From assembly GCA_041635755.1 (NCBI GenBank), contig JBFKUL010000072.1, positions 1 through 12,076 on the forward strand: a DNA stretch of 12,076 bases. Reading direction: 5' to 3'. Shown one piece after another: positions 1 to 7,717 of this stretch; position 1 is the stretch's first letter; each line of letters starts with the position of its first letter. The notes below the pieces were generated by a model. The model saw only the letters and a list, made by a program, of their open reading frames with translations, had not been told where the DNA came from and searched no databases. The DNA comes from JBFKUL01 sp041635755 (lineage in GTDB: Bacteria; Pseudomonadota; Gammaproteobacteria; Burkholderiales; SG8-39). A program made the translations under genes and the position numbers.

Positions 1-374
1 CGCAGCACGTCGCGGCGGCTGATCTGGCCGACCAGCCGGTTGTTCTGCACCACCGGATAGCGCCGGTACGGCGTGTCGATGAAGCGCTGTGCGAGCTCGA
101 GGATGCTCGCGTCCGCCTCGACGGTGCGCACGTCCTTGCTCATGTACTCGTTGACGCGGCCGCCGTACTGTTCGTAGTAGCCCGCGTTCAGCGCGACGCG
201 CATGCAGTCCTGCTCGGAGAGCACGCCCACGAGGTTGCCGCGCTGGTCGACCACGGGGGCGCCCGAGATGCGGTGCTCCACCAGGGTGTGGATGGCACGC
301 AGGATCTCCATGTCGGGCGACAGCGTGACGAGGTGCGCCGCCATGTAGTCGCGAACCTTGACCGACTTCAGCAT
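1..374 (-). CDS. Tandem CBS-domain protein (C-terminus cut by window edge)
   Basis: I translated this frame directly; 124 codons are visible and the 3' end lies outside the window. The protein begins MLKSVKVRDYMAAHLVTLSP and contains two CBS repeats. The first covers about residues 8-65, with the core RISGAPVVDQRGNLVGVLSE. The second covers about residues 75-124, with YMSKDV, then RRYPVVQNNRLVGQISRRDV. CBS pairs usually bind adenine nucleotides and act as regulatory modules; no effector domain is visible, so this looks like a stand-alone CBS protein of roughly 130-150 residues. The start is supported by GGGAG (387-383), 8 bases before the ATG. It overlaps the nqrM stop by 7 bases, so it is probably the last or a late gene of the nqr operon. 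A role in sensing energy state for the respiratory complex is only inference. Confidence 0.85.
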   Translation of the reverse strand, partial: MLKSVKVRDYMAAHLVTLSPDMEILRAIHTLVEHRISGAPVVDQRGNLVGVLSEQDCMRVALNAGYYEQYGGRVNEYMSKDVRTVEADASILELAQRFIDTPYRRYPVVQNNRLVGQISRRDVL

Positions 375-571
375 GCCTCGTTCTCCCGGGCGGCAACGCC
401 CTTTTCAGGCTCGGCGGCGCGACTCTCGCACTGACCGCTGCACGCGGCGCAGCCTTCGCCGGCGATGCCGCCGCAGCTGCCGCGGATCGGCGCACGGCCG
501 AACACGACGCCTACCGCCATCGCGGCCACCGCGAGCGCGATGATGACAAAACTGGCGAGGATCGTGCTCAT
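368..571 (-). CDS. nqrM: NqrM, Na+-NQR maturation protein
   Basis: This 67-residue protein has one N-terminal membrane helix (about residues 5-24) followed by the family hallmark GRAPIRGSCGG and a cysteine cluster (C33, C41, C44, C48). A further C67 is the last residue. NqrM (the DUF539 family) is required for assembly of Na+-NQR, most likely by delivering iron to the Cys4 site shared by NqrD and NqrE. The small size, the single helix, GSCGG at position 32 and the place directly after nqr-apbE all fit. The ATG overlaps the apbE stop (ATGA), so translation is probably coupled; I see no strong ribosome binding site of its own. It is easily missed because of its size. The terminal cysteine is not something I recall as a family feature. 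Confidence 0.93.
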   Translation of the reverse strand: MSTILASFVIIALAVAAMAVGVVFGRAPIRGSCGGIAGEGCAACSGQCESRAAEPEKGVAARENEAC

Positions 572-1620
572 GCCACGACCCGGCTCGCAAAGCTTCGGGT
601 GGCGCGCTCGACGATCCCGTTCTTGCCGCGCAGCAGGAACAGGGCGGACACGTCGAGACGCTCGGCAAGCGCCAGACCTTCATCCGGACCCAGCACCATC
701 ATCGCGGTGGACAGCGCATCCGCCGCCATCGCGCGATCGGCGAGCACGCTCACCGAGGCGAGCGCGTGCTGCACCGGGCGGCCGGTGCGCGGATCGATGG
801 TGTGCGAGTAGCGCCGTCCGTCGTGCTCGAAGAAATTGCGATAGTCCCCGGAGGTGGCGATCGCGCCGCCCTCCAGCGCGACCACGCGCTGCACTTCGCG
901 GCGCCCGCGGAGCGGACGCTCGATGCCGACCCGCCACGGCGAGCCGTCGGCTTTTCGGCCGCGCGCTCTGAGCTCGCCGCCGACGTCGATCAGGTAGTGC
1001 TCGAGTCCCGCGGCGTCCAGGTGCGTGGCGACGAGATCCAGGGCATGGCCCTTGGCCACGCCGGAAAGATCGATGCGAAGACCGGCGCGCGCTTTGGCGA
1101 GCGCACCGCCTGCGACGTCCAGGGACAAATGGTTAAGCCCGGTAAGCGCCCTCGCGTCGGCAATCGCTTCGTCGCCCGGCACGCCCTCGGCATGGCGCGG
1201 CCCGAAGCCCCACAGGTCCACCAGGGGACCGACCGTGACATCCAGGGCGCCGCTGGACAGCGACCCCGTGCGCAGCGCCTCGGCAATGACCGCCGCGGTT
1301 TCGGGCGCGATCGCGATCCGCTCGTCCGCCGCCGCGGCGTTGATGCGCGACAGCTCCGAGCTCGCGCGATACGTGGACATCAGCGCATCGACGCGCCCCA
1401 GCGCGGACTCGACCCCGGCGCGCAGGGTCTGCTCCTCGGTGGCCGAGAGCCGTTGCGCCAGGCTCACGCGGTAGGCGGTGCCCATGGTCGGCCCCGCGAA
1501 GCGCGTGCCGGCCTCGCGTGTGCCGGACGCGCTGCAGGCGGCGAGCGCAAGCACGCCTCCCGGAACGGCGAGCCGCGCCGTCACTGCCAGCGTTGCTGCG
1601 AGAAAGTTTCGCTTTTTCAT
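568..1620 (-). CDS. apbE: FAD:protein FMN transferase ApbE (lipoprotein)
   Basis: The protein has 350 residues, the normal family size. ApbE uses FAD to attach FMN through a phosphoester bond to the threonine of [S/A]GAT motifs, here those of NqrB and NqrC, on the periplasmic side. It begins MKKRNFL with a lipoprotein signal ending in the lipobox LAAC (lipidated C29). Motifs in order: GPTMGTAY (43-50), MSTY (81-84, FAD contact), DLSGVAKGHALD (184-195), IDVGGE (211-216), SGDYRNFF (257-264), SHTIDPRTGRP (272-282) and MAADALSTAMMVLG (298-311), which holds the metal-binding Asp and Thr. The ATG was chosen because AGGAGG lies 6 bases upstream and it gives a proper lipoprotein signal; the longer in-frame extension upstream overlaps nqrF. 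The gap to nqrF is only 32 bases, so it belongs to the nqr operon. Confidence 0.96.
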   Translation of the reverse strand: MKKRNFLAATLAVTARLAVPGGVLALAACSASGTREAGTRFAGPTMGTAYRVSLAQRLSATEEQTLRAGVESALGRVDALMSTYRASSELSRINAAAADERIAIAPETAAVIAEALRTGSLSSGALDVTVGPLVDLWGFGPRHAEGVPGDEAIADARALTGLNHLSLDVAGGALAKARAGLRIDLSGVAKGHALDLVATHLDAAGLEHYLIDVGGELRARGRKADGSPWRVGIERPLRGRREVQRVVALEGGAIATSGDYRNFFEHDGRRYSHTIDPRTGRPVQHALASVSVLADRAMAADALSTAMMVLGPDEGLALAERLDVSALFLLRGKNGIVERATRSFASRVVA

Positions 1621-1652
1621 CTTGATCCTCCTGGTCGAGCGCGCAGCCGCGC

Positions 1653-2876
1653 TCAACCTCCGAAATCGTCCAGCAAAATGTGGTCGCGCTCCACGCCGAG
1701 ATCCTCGAGCATGTTGATCACCGCCGCGTTCATCATCGGCGGCCCGCACAGGTAGTACTCGCAATCCTCCGGCGCCGGGTGATCCTTCAGGTAGTTCTCG
1801 AACAGCACGTTGTGGATGAACCCGGTGTAGCCTTTCCAGTCGTCGGCCGGCAGCGGATCAGAGAGCGCCACGTGCCATTCGAAGTTGTCGTGCGCCTTGG
1901 CGAGCCGGTCGAAGTCCTCGACGTAGAACATCTCGCGCTTGCTGCGCGCGCCGTACCAGAAGGTCATCTTGCGCCGGGTCTTGATGCGCTCGAGCTGGTC
2001 GAAGATGTGCGAGCGCATCGGCGCCATGCCGGCGCCGCCGCCGACGAACACCATCTCGTTCTCGGTCTCGCGCGCGTAGAACTCGCCGAACGGCCCGGAG
2101 ATGGTGGTCTTGTCGCCGGGCTTGAGGCCGAAGATGTAGGACGACATGGCGCCGGGCGGCACTTCGGCCGGCGCGCCCGGAGGCGGCGTGGCGATGCGCA
2201 CGTTCAGCATGATGATGTCCTTTTCCAGCGGATAGTTCGCCATCGAGTAGGCGCGCGTCACCGGCTCCTTGACGCGCGACTCGAGCTTCCACAGGTTAAA
2301 GCGGTCCCAGTCGCCGCGGAAGCGCTCCTCGATCTCGAAGTCGGAGAACTTCACGCGATGCGGCGGGCACTCGATCTGGATGTAGCCGCCGGCGCGGAAC
2401 GGCACTTCCTCGTCCGCCGGCAGCTCGAGCACCAGCTCCTTGATGAAGGTCGCCACATTGCGGTTCGATCGCACCGTGCATGCCCACTTGCGCACGCCGA
2501 ACACCTCTTCGGGCACGTGGATGCGCATGGGCTGCTTGACGGTCACCTGGCACGAGAGCCGATCGCCGTGCGCCGCTTCGCGCTTGGTGATGTGCGTGGT
2601 CTCGGTGGGCAGGATGGCGCCGCCGCCCTCGAGCACCTGCACCCGGCACTGGGCGCAGGTGCCGCCGCCGCCGCAGGCCGAGGCGACGAACAGGTGCGCG
2701 TCCGAGAGCGCGCCGAGCAGCTTCGAGCCCACCGGCGCCTTGATCGTGCGCTCGTCGTTGACGACGACGTCGACGGTGCCGGTGGCGACCAGGCGCGAGC
2801 GGGCGCCGATGATCACGAGCACGAGCGCGATCACGATCGCCGTGAACAGCACCACGCCGAGCACGATCTCGATCAT
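1653..2876 (-). CDS. nqrF: Na+-NQR subunit F, NADH-oxidising flavoprotein
   Basis: This 407-residue subunit takes electrons from NADH onto FAD and then a 2Fe-2S cluster. An N-terminal membrane anchor (about residues 3-24) is followed by a ferredoxin domain. Its cluster ligands are C68, C74, C77 and C109 (C-x5-C-x2-C-x31-C), the spacing I recall for Vibrio NqrF. The reductase part has the FAD motif RAYSMAN (208-214), an NADH-binding glycine loop GGGAGMAPMRSH (279-290) and the C-terminal YLCGPP (375-380). The protein ends DDFGG. All redox residues are intact. The gene follows nqrE after 37 bases, with a modest GAGG site 8 bases before the ATG. The full-length ferredoxin plus NADH domain separates this from Rnf, which has no such subunit. 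Confidence 0.98.
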   Translation of the reverse strand: MIEIVLGVVLFTAIVIALVLVIIGARSRLVATGTVDVVVNDERTIKAPVGSKLLGALSDAHLFVASACGGGGTCAQCRVQVLEGGGAILPTETTHITKREAAHGDRLSCQVTVKQPMRIHVPEEVFGVRKWACTVRSNRNVATFIKELVLELPADEEVPFRAGGYIQIECPPHRVKFSDFEIEERFRGDWDRFNLWKLESRVKEPVTRAYSMANYPLEKDIIMLNVRIATPPPGAPAEVPPGAMSSYIFGLKPGDKTTISGPFGEFYARETENEMVFVGGGAGMAPMRSHIFDQLERIKTRRKMTFWYGARSKREMFYVEDFDRLAKAHDNFEWHVALSDPLPADDWKGYTGFIHNVLFENYLKDHPAPEDCEYYLCGPPMMNAAVINMLEDLGVERDHILLDDFGG

Positions 2877-2913
2877 CGCGCGATCCTCGGTGGCACCCCG
2901 GGCATGCGCGCGG

Positions 2914-3522
2914 TCACAGCTGGATCCCCGAGAACGCCATGAAGCCGAGCGACATCAGCCCGGCGGTGATGAACGTGATGCCCAGGCCCTGCAGGCCGTC
3001 GGGCACGTCGCTGTACTTGAGCTTCTCGCGGATGCCGGCGAGCAACACGATCGCCAGCGCCCAGCCGATGCCGCTGCCCACCCCGTACACCACGCTCTCG
3101 CCGAAGTCGTAGTCGCGCTCGACCATGAACAGCGAGCCGCCCAGGATCGCGCAGTTCACCGTGATGAGCGGCAGGAAAATGCCGAGTGCGTGGTAGAGCG
3201 CCGAGAAGTAGCGGTCGAGCAGCATCTCCAGGATCTGCACGATCGCCGCGATCACGCCGATGTAGGTAATCAGCCCGAGGAAGCTCAGGTCCACCTCGGG
3301 CAGCCCGGCCCAGGCGAGCGCGCCCTCGCCGAGCAGGAAGGTGAGGATGAGGTTATTCACCGGCACGGTGATCGCCTGCACCACGATCACCGCGGCGCCC
3401 AGCCCGATCGCGGTCTCGATCTTCTTCGAGATCGCGAGGAAGGTGCACATGCCGAGAAAAAACGCGAGCGCGAGGTTCTCGACGAAGATCGCACGCACCA
3501 GCAGGCTGAGGGTGGCTTCCAT
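2914..3522 (-). CDS. nqrE: Na+-NQR subunit E, membrane protein
   Basis: A 202-residue integral membrane protein with about six helices, starting MEATLSLLVRAIFVENLALA. NqrE and NqrD form an inverted-topology pair in the core of the complex and together ligate an iron centre with two cysteines each. Here those are C26 in GMCTFLA and C124 in TVNCAIL, both present. Other conserved stretches are VQAITVPVNNLIL (48-60) and LAGIREKLKYSDVP (161-174). The ATG overlaps the nqrD stop by one base (TGATG), which fixes the start and implies coupled translation. The related RnfA is similar in fold, but the neighbouring genes make NqrE clear. Confidence 0.97.
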   Translation of the reverse strand: MEATLSLLVRAIFVENLALAFFLGMCTFLAISKKIETAIGLGAAVIVVQAITVPVNNLILTFLLGEGALAWAGLPEVDLSFLGLITYIGVIAAIVQILEMLLDRYFSALYHALGIFLPLITVNCAILGGSLFMVERDYDFGESVVYGVGSGIGWALAIVLLAGIREKLKYSDVPDGLQGLGITFITAGLMSLGFMAFSGIQL

Positions 3523-4187
3523 CAGAGGACCTCGGTGCGATGCACGTGGCTGATGCGGTACTCGGGCTTCTCGACCTGCTCCTTCTTCCAGGTGCGCACG
3601 CCCCAGATGATGAGCCCGATGATGAAGAACGCGCTCGGCGGCAGCAGCATCAGGCCGTTCGGAACGTACCAGCCACCCTCGGAAACCGTCTTCAGGATCG
3701 GGACCCCGAGCAGGCTGCCCGAGCCGATCAGCTCGCGAGAGGTGCCGACGATGATCAGGATCAGGCTGTAGCCCAGGCCGTGGCCGATGCCGTCGAGGAA
3801 GCTGATCCACGGCGGGTTCTTCATGGCAAAGGCCTCGGCGCGGCCGAGCACGATGCAGTTGGTGATGATCAGCCCGACGAATACCGACAGGCGCTTGGAG
3901 ATGTCGAAGGCGTAGGCCTTGAGCAGCTGGTCGACCACGATCACCAGCGAGGCGATGATGGTCATCTGCACGATGATGCGGATGTTCGCCGGGATGTGGT
4001 TGCGGATCATGCTGATCGACGCGTTCGAGGCGGCGAGCACGCTGGTTAGCGCGAGGCACATGATGAGCGAGGCCGCGAGCGTGGTGGTCACCGCCAGCGC
4101 CGAGCAGATGCCGAGGATCTGGAGCGTGATCGGGTTGTTGTCGACCAGCGGATCGAAGAGGGCTTTGCGTTGTTCGCGGTCCATCAT
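3522..4187 (-). CDS. nqrD: Na+-NQR subunit D, membrane protein
   Basis: A 221-residue, roughly six-helix membrane subunit that pairs with NqrE. The iron-ligating cysteines are C28 (ILGICSAL) and C111 (ITNCIVLGRAEAFA), close to the Vibrio positions. It starts MMDREQRKALFDPLVDNNPI. A strong GGAG site (4196-4193, within AAAGGAGAAGGG) lies 5 bases before the first ATG and 8 before the second, so either Met may be used; I give the first. The first ATG overlaps the nqrC stop (ATGA). The C-terminal tail after the last helix, with the charged run KKEQVEKPEY, makes it slightly longer than the roughly 210-residue Vibrio protein. Confidence 0.97.
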   Translation of the reverse strand: MMDREQRKALFDPLVDNNPITLQILGICSALAVTTTLAASLIMCLALTSVLAASNASISMIRNHIPANIRIIVQMTIIASLVIVVDQLLKAYAFDISKRLSVFVGLIITNCIVLGRAEAFAMKNPPWISFLDGIGHGLGYSLILIIVGTSRELIGSGSLLGVPILKTVSEGGWYVPNGLMLLPPSAFFIIGLIIWGVRTWKKEQVEKPEYRISHVHRTEVL

Positions 4188-5020
4188 CCCTTCTCCTTTG
4201 CACGCATGCGGGCGAGGAACGGCCCGAAGCCGTTCTCGCCCAGCCAGAACTTGAGCAGGTTGTCCACGCCGCGCGTGGTGAGCGTCGCACCGGCAAGTCC
4301 GTCGATGCGGTGCTCGGCGCCGGGCCGCGTCGCCTCGACCGCGCCTTTCACCACCTCGATCACGGCCTTGCCGGATTCGTCGAAGGCGACCTTGCCGTCC
4401 CACTTGGCGCGCCAGTTGGGATTGTCGACTTCACCGCCGAGCCCCGGAGTCTCGGCGTGGTCGTAGAACTTGAGGCCGGCCACGGTGCGGAAGTCGCCTT
4501 GCAGCGCGAGGAAGCCGTACAGCGTCGACCACAGCCCGTAGCCATGCACCGGCAGAATCACTTGCCGGATCGCGTCGCCGTCGCGCACCAGATACACCGT
4601 GGCGTAGCGCGCCCGCCGGCCGATGCCGGCGATGTCCTCGCCGCGCGCAAGCGCTTGGCTGCGCTCGGGGTCCTTGGCCGCCTTGCGCTGGTCGTAGCGC
4701 GCCGCGTCGACGCCCTCGGCGAGCTCGCCGGTCTCGAGGTCGATCACGCGCGCCTCGACGCGCTCGAACGCGGCCTGCACGTCGCCGTCGGGGCCGAGCA
4801 GCCCGGCCACTTCGACGATGTTGCGCTTGCGATCGAGCGCCGCATTCTCGAGCTGCTTCGGGCGCAGAAGCACCGCCGCGCCCGCCACAATCACCGAGCA
4901 CACCAGGCACATGACCACGGCGACGAACAGCATCTTCTTCGTGCTGTCGTTCGGCAGCGCGAGCATGCGGCCGACCGGGCCGCGCGGCGGCGCGGATACT
5001 TTCTGCGGCCCGTCGCTCAT
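4184..5020 (-). CDS. nqrC: Na+-NQR subunit C, covalent-FMN subunit
   Basis: A 278-residue protein with one membrane helix (about 30-52) and a large periplasmic FMN-binding domain. FMN is expected on T246 in the motif DGLAGATLTT (240-249). Many NqrC proteins have SGAT here; this one has AGAT, with the flavin-bearing Thr intact. Other family stretches are KNDS-like NDSTKKMLF (24-32), RPKQLENAALD (53-63), HGYGLWSTLYGF (159-170) and HAETPGLGGEV (188-198). The start at 5020 gives a four-base ATGA overlap with nqrB. It also gives about 18 extra N-terminal residues compared with what I recall for Vibrio NqrC. An ATG at 4966 would give a family-length 260-residue protein but has no visible ribosome binding site, so the upstream start is preferred without certainty. 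Confidence 0.96.
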   Translation of the reverse strand: MSDGPQKVSAPPRGPVGRMLALPNDSTKKMLFVAVVMCLVCSVIVAGAAVLLRPKQLENAALDRKRNIVEVAGLLGPDGDVQAAFERVEARVIDLETGELAEGVDAARYDQRKAAKDPERSQALARGEDIAGIGRRARYATVYLVRDGDAIRQVILPVHGYGLWSTLYGFLALQGDFRTVAGLKFYDHAETPGLGGEVDNPNWRAKWDGKVAFDESGKAVIEVVKGAVEATRPGAEHRIDGLAGATLTTRGVDNLLKFWLGENGFGPFLARMRAKEKG

Positions 5021-6240
5021 GCCGCCCCCTGGCCTGTACGCCGCGCACGGCGCCGAACGTGCACCTTCATCACGCCCCAGTCGATCAGGGGCGCGAACAG
5101 ATTCGCGAACAGGATCGCGAGCATGATGCCTTCCGGAAACGCCGGGTTCACGACGCGGATGAGCACCGTCATCACGCCGATGAGCAGGCCGAAAATCCAG
5201 CGCCCGGCGTCGGTCATCGCCGCGCTCACCGGGTCGGTCGCCATGTACACCATGCCGAAGGCGAAGCCGCCGAGCACCAGGTGCCAGTACCACGGCATTG
5301 CGAACATCGGGTTGGTGGTGCTGCCGATGGCGTTGAGCAGCAGCGACGTGGCGACCATGCCCAGGAACACGCCGAAGACGATGCGATAGGAGGCGACCCG
5401 CGTGTAGAGCAGGAACGCCGCGCCGATCAGGCAGGCGAGGGTCGAGGTCTCGCCGATCGATCCCTGGATGACGCCCAGGAATGCGTCCATCCAGGTGACC
5501 CCGATGGCGCCGATCGCCTCCACGCCGCCCAGCGCGCTCGCGCCGAGCGCGGTGGCGCCGCTGAAGCCGTCCACCGGAGTCCAGATCGCGTCCCCGGACA
5601 TTTGCGCCGGGTAGGCAAAGTAGAGGAACGCGCGTCCGGTCAGCGCGGGATTGAGGAAGTTCTTGCCGGTTCCGCCGAATACCTCCTTGCCGATGACCAC
5701 GCCGAAGGAGATGCCGAGCGCCACCTGCCAGAGCGGCGTCGAGGCTGGCAGGGTGAGCGCATAAAGCATCGAGGTGACGAAGAACCCCTCGTTGATCTCG
5801 TGATTGCGGACCCAGGCGAAGAGCACTTCCCAAAGTCCGCCGACGACGAGCGTCACCAGGTAGATCGGCACGAAGTACAGAAAGCCGTGCCACGCGTTGT
5901 CCCATAGGCTCGACGGGTCGTAGCCCACGCCGAGCAGGCCGAGCACGAATCCGCGCCAGCCCGGCGCTTCGGTGATGCCGAGTTGCTGCATCGCCAAGTG
6001 CGACTGATAGCCGGTATTCCACAGCGCCATGGCGACGCACGGCAGCGCCGCGACGACGACGTAGGTCATCAGGCGCTTGAGGTCCAGGGCGTCGCGCACG
6101 TGCGGCGCGCCGCGGGTCACGTCCGGCGGCGTGTACAGGAACGTGTCCACCATCTCGTAGATGGCGTAATACTTCTCGTACGGTCCGCCCTTGGCGAACA
6201 GCGGGTGGATGCGATCCAGCCAGCGCCGCAATTGGCTCAT
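5017..6240 (-). CDS. nqrB: Na+-NQR subunit B, membrane flavoprotein
   Basis: A 407-residue integral membrane protein that carries covalent FMN and riboflavin and forms the ion-translocating core. The covalent FMN motif is intact: VDGFSGATALG (223-233), with T230 as the attachment site. Other conserved blocks are KGGPYEKYYAIYEMVDTFLY (17-36), a GG pair at 134-135 where quinone-site inhibitors act in Vibrio, and IGKEVFGGTGKNFLNPALTG (183-202). WYWHLVLGGFAFGMVYMATD (317-336) is a further conserved block. About ten hydrophobic segments are visible. The ATG overlaps the nqrA stop by one base (TGATG). A longer in-frame extension upstream of 6240 lies inside nqrA and lacks NqrB character, so it was rejected. 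Confidence 0.98.
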   Translation of the reverse strand: MSQLRRWLDRIHPLFAKGGPYEKYYAIYEMVDTFLYTPPDVTRGAPHVRDALDLKRLMTYVVVAALPCVAMALWNTGYQSHLAMQQLGITEAPGWRGFVLGLLGVGYDPSSLWDNAWHGFLYFVPIYLVTLVVGGLWEVLFAWVRNHEINEGFFVTSMLYALTLPASTPLWQVALGISFGVVIGKEVFGGTGKNFLNPALTGRAFLYFAYPAQMSGDAIWTPVDGFSGATALGASALGGVEAIGAIGVTWMDAFLGVIQGSIGETSTLACLIGAAFLLYTRVASYRIVFGVFLGMVATSLLLNAIGSTTNPMFAMPWYWHLVLGGFAFGMVYMATDPVSAAMTDAGRWIFGLLIGVMTVLIRVVNPAFPEGIMLAILFANLFAPLIDWGVMKVHVRRRARRTGQGAA

Positions 6241-7595
6241 CAGCCTTCCTTCTCGATCTGCTCGAGATTGGCTCGGAGCACCGGACCGTAGTCGTATTTG
6301 CTCGGGCATACGAACGAGCACAGCGCGAGATCTTCCTCGTCCAGCTCGAGGCAGCCGAGCTGCTGCGCGAGATCGGTGTCGCGCACCAGGAGCGCGCGCA
6401 GCAGCTGCGTCGGCAGGATATCGAGCGGCATCACGCCTTCGTAGCCGCCGTACGGCACCATGGCCCGGGGGCTTCCTTGCTGCGAAGTGGTGAACGCGAA
6501 GCGCCGCCTGCCGCGCTGCAAGCTGGAGAAGAGCACGTTGGCCGCCGAAAACTTGTCGCCCCGAGGGTCGATCCAGCCGAACAGCTCGCGCTTGCGGCCT
6601 TCGGCCAGCGCCGAGATCTGCGTGTGATAGCGCCCGAGGAACGCGGACCAGTCATGCGCGTGGCGGCCGTCGAGCACCGAGCCCGACACGACGCGGCACT
6701 CGGCCTGATCAAGCTCGTTCTGAACGAGCTCCTCGGTGCTCGCCCCCAGGCGCGTGCGCAGCAGACGGGGCCGGGTCGCCATCGGGCCGGCGAGCGAAAT
6801 CACGCGCTCGACCCACAGTCGCCCCGTGTCGAAAAGCTTGCCGATCGCCACCACGTCCTGGTAGCCGACGTGCCACACGGTACGTGCCGTACCGACCGGA
6901 TGGAGAAAGTGGATATGGGTGCCCACGAGCCCAGCCGGGTGCGGTCCCTCGAATTCCGCGACGCGCAGGCGCTCGAGCGCGGGCGCGGGAATCTCGACTC
7001 CGGTCGCCTTGGTCAGGTAAAGCGGGCCGTCAGTGAGTTTCGTCAGCAGCCTCAAGCCCCTGCCGAAGTCCTCCTCCAGCCCCGCGAGGACGACCGCGGG
7101 GTCCGCAGCGAGCGGATTCGTGTCGATCGCGGGCACGAAGATCGCGTCGGGCTTCGCGTCCGGAAGCGGAACCTTGCTGTAAGGGCGCGTTCGAAGTGCG
7201 GTCCACAGGCCGGAGGCGAGCAGCGTGCCGCGCAGCGTATCGGCGTCCAGGCGCTCGGGATCGCGGCCCGGCGCCCGGCCAAAGGCCACCGCTTCCTCCT
7301 CGCCCTCATCCAGTCGAATGACGACCGACTGCAGCACGCGACGCGGGCCGCGATGAATCGCCTCCACGGACCCTGCGCCGGGCGCGGTGAACACGATGCG
7401 TGGGTCGCGCTTGTCGGTGAACAGCGGATCGCCGAGCCGCACGTGCTCGCCTTCAGCGACGTTCATCGTCGGCTTGAGTCCCGCATAGTCGACACCCAGC
7501 ACCGCCACGCGCGTGACGCGCGCGCCCGCTTCGACGCGCTGCTCGGGTGCGCCGGTGATCGGTAAGACCAGTCCTTTGCGGATCCGGATGGACAT
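6240..7595 (-). CDS. nqrA: Na+-NQR subunit A, quinone-binding subunit
   Basis: A 451-residue soluble subunit, normal family length, and the first gene of the nqr operon. It begins MSIRIRKGLVLPITGAPEQR. It then has the typical LGVDYAGLKPTMNVAEGEHV region (33-52), DPRIVFTAPGAGSVEAIHRG (64-83), VPAIDTNPLAADP (154-166) and PYGGYEGVMPLDILPTQLLR (381-400), and ends near CSFVCPSKYDYGPVLR. NqrA sits on the cytoplasmic face and takes part in ubiquinone reduction. It lacks the ferredoxin-type CxxCxxCxxxC clusters of the related RnfC, so this is Nqr and not Rnf. The start is supported by a purine-rich Shine-Dalgarno (GGAGGGGGAG, 7616-7607) 11 bases upstream, itself abutting a long stem-loop. Confidence 0.97.
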   Translation of the reverse strand: MSIRIRKGLVLPITGAPEQRVEAGARVTRVAVLGVDYAGLKPTMNVAEGEHVRLGDPLFTDKRDPRIVFTAPGAGSVEAIHRGPRRVLQSVVIRLDEGEEEAVAFGRAPGRDPERLDADTLRGTLLASGLWTALRTRPYSKVPLPDAKPDAIFVPAIDTNPLAADPAVVLAGLEEDFGRGLRLLTKLTDGPLYLTKATGVEIPAPALERLRVAEFEGPHPAGLVGTHIHFLHPVGTARTVWHVGYQDVVAIGKLFDTGRLWVERVISLAGPMATRPRLLRTRLGASTEELVQNELDQAECRVVSGSVLDGRHAHDWSAFLGRYHTQISALAEGRKRELFGWIDPRGDKFSAANVLFSSLQRGRRRFAFTTSQQGSPRAMVPYGGYEGVMPLDILPTQLLRALLVRDTDLAQQLGCLELDEEDLALCSFVCPSKYDYGPVLRANLEQIEKEG

Positions 7596-7606
7596 TCGGA
7601 TCTAAA

Positions 7607-7663
7607 CTCCCCCTCCGCGCTTTCGCCCGCACTGTCCCCGCTCAAGGGCGCGAGCAAAAGCGC
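7607..7663 (-). promoter_or_regulatory. nqrA leader stem-loop abutting the Shine-Dalgarno
   Basis: On the minus-strand RNA, the arm at 7663-7650 (GCGCUUUUGCUCGC) pairs fully with 7630-7617 (GCGGGCGAAAGCGC). This makes 14 consecutive pairs including two G-U wobbles (7656-7624 and 7653-7627), around a 19-base loop. The stem ends exactly where the nqrA Shine-Dalgarno (7616-7607) begins, and two further U-G pairs could intrude into it. The two wobble pairs would be A/C mismatches on the other strand, which suggests an RNA-level role in this direction. Modulation of nqrA translation is inference; GC-rich chance pairing has not been excluded. Confidence 0.45.
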
Positions 7664-7669
7664 AATCGA

Positions 7670-7705
7670 GCGCATGCGATGCGCTGCTTCGATCACCGCA
7701 TGCAC
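7670..7705 (-). promoter_or_regulatory. Second stem-loop in nqrA upstream region
   Basis: On the minus strand, the arm 7705-7694 (GUGCAUGCGGUG) pairs with 7681-7670 (CAUCGCAUGCGC) over 12 consecutive pairs. Two are G-U wobbles, and the loop is 12 bases. Each arm contains the palindrome GCATGC, so a DNA-level protein site is an alternative reading. It lies between the FNR-like dyad and the Shine-Dalgarno hairpin. No run of U follows, so it is not a standard intrinsic terminator. Confidence 0.35.
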
Positions 7706-7717
7706 GGCACCAGTGTC

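Noticed and set aside
1680..3771. Long plus-strand open frames opposite nqrF, nqrE and nqrD (about 420 and 443 codons)
   Set aside because: They are His-, Arg- and Ala-rich antisense shadows common in GC-rich DNA, with no recognisable domains, and lie opposite clear nqr genes.
4184..6040. A 618-codon minus-strand reading spanning nqrB and nqrC
   Set aside because: Only its end is NqrC; the first part is an out-of-frame, arginine-rich reading of nqrB.
568..7595. Possibility that the operon is Rnf instead of Nqr
   Set aside because: NqrA lacks the ferredoxin clusters of RnfC, no RnfB-like polyferredoxin gene is present, and NqrF has the NADH/FAD/2Fe-2S layout unique to Nqr.
7463..7705. An 80-codon open frame covering the gap upstream of nqrA
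   Set aside because: It overlaps the nqrA start in another frame, has no credible ribosome binding site or family resemblance, and its DNA is better explained by stem-loops.
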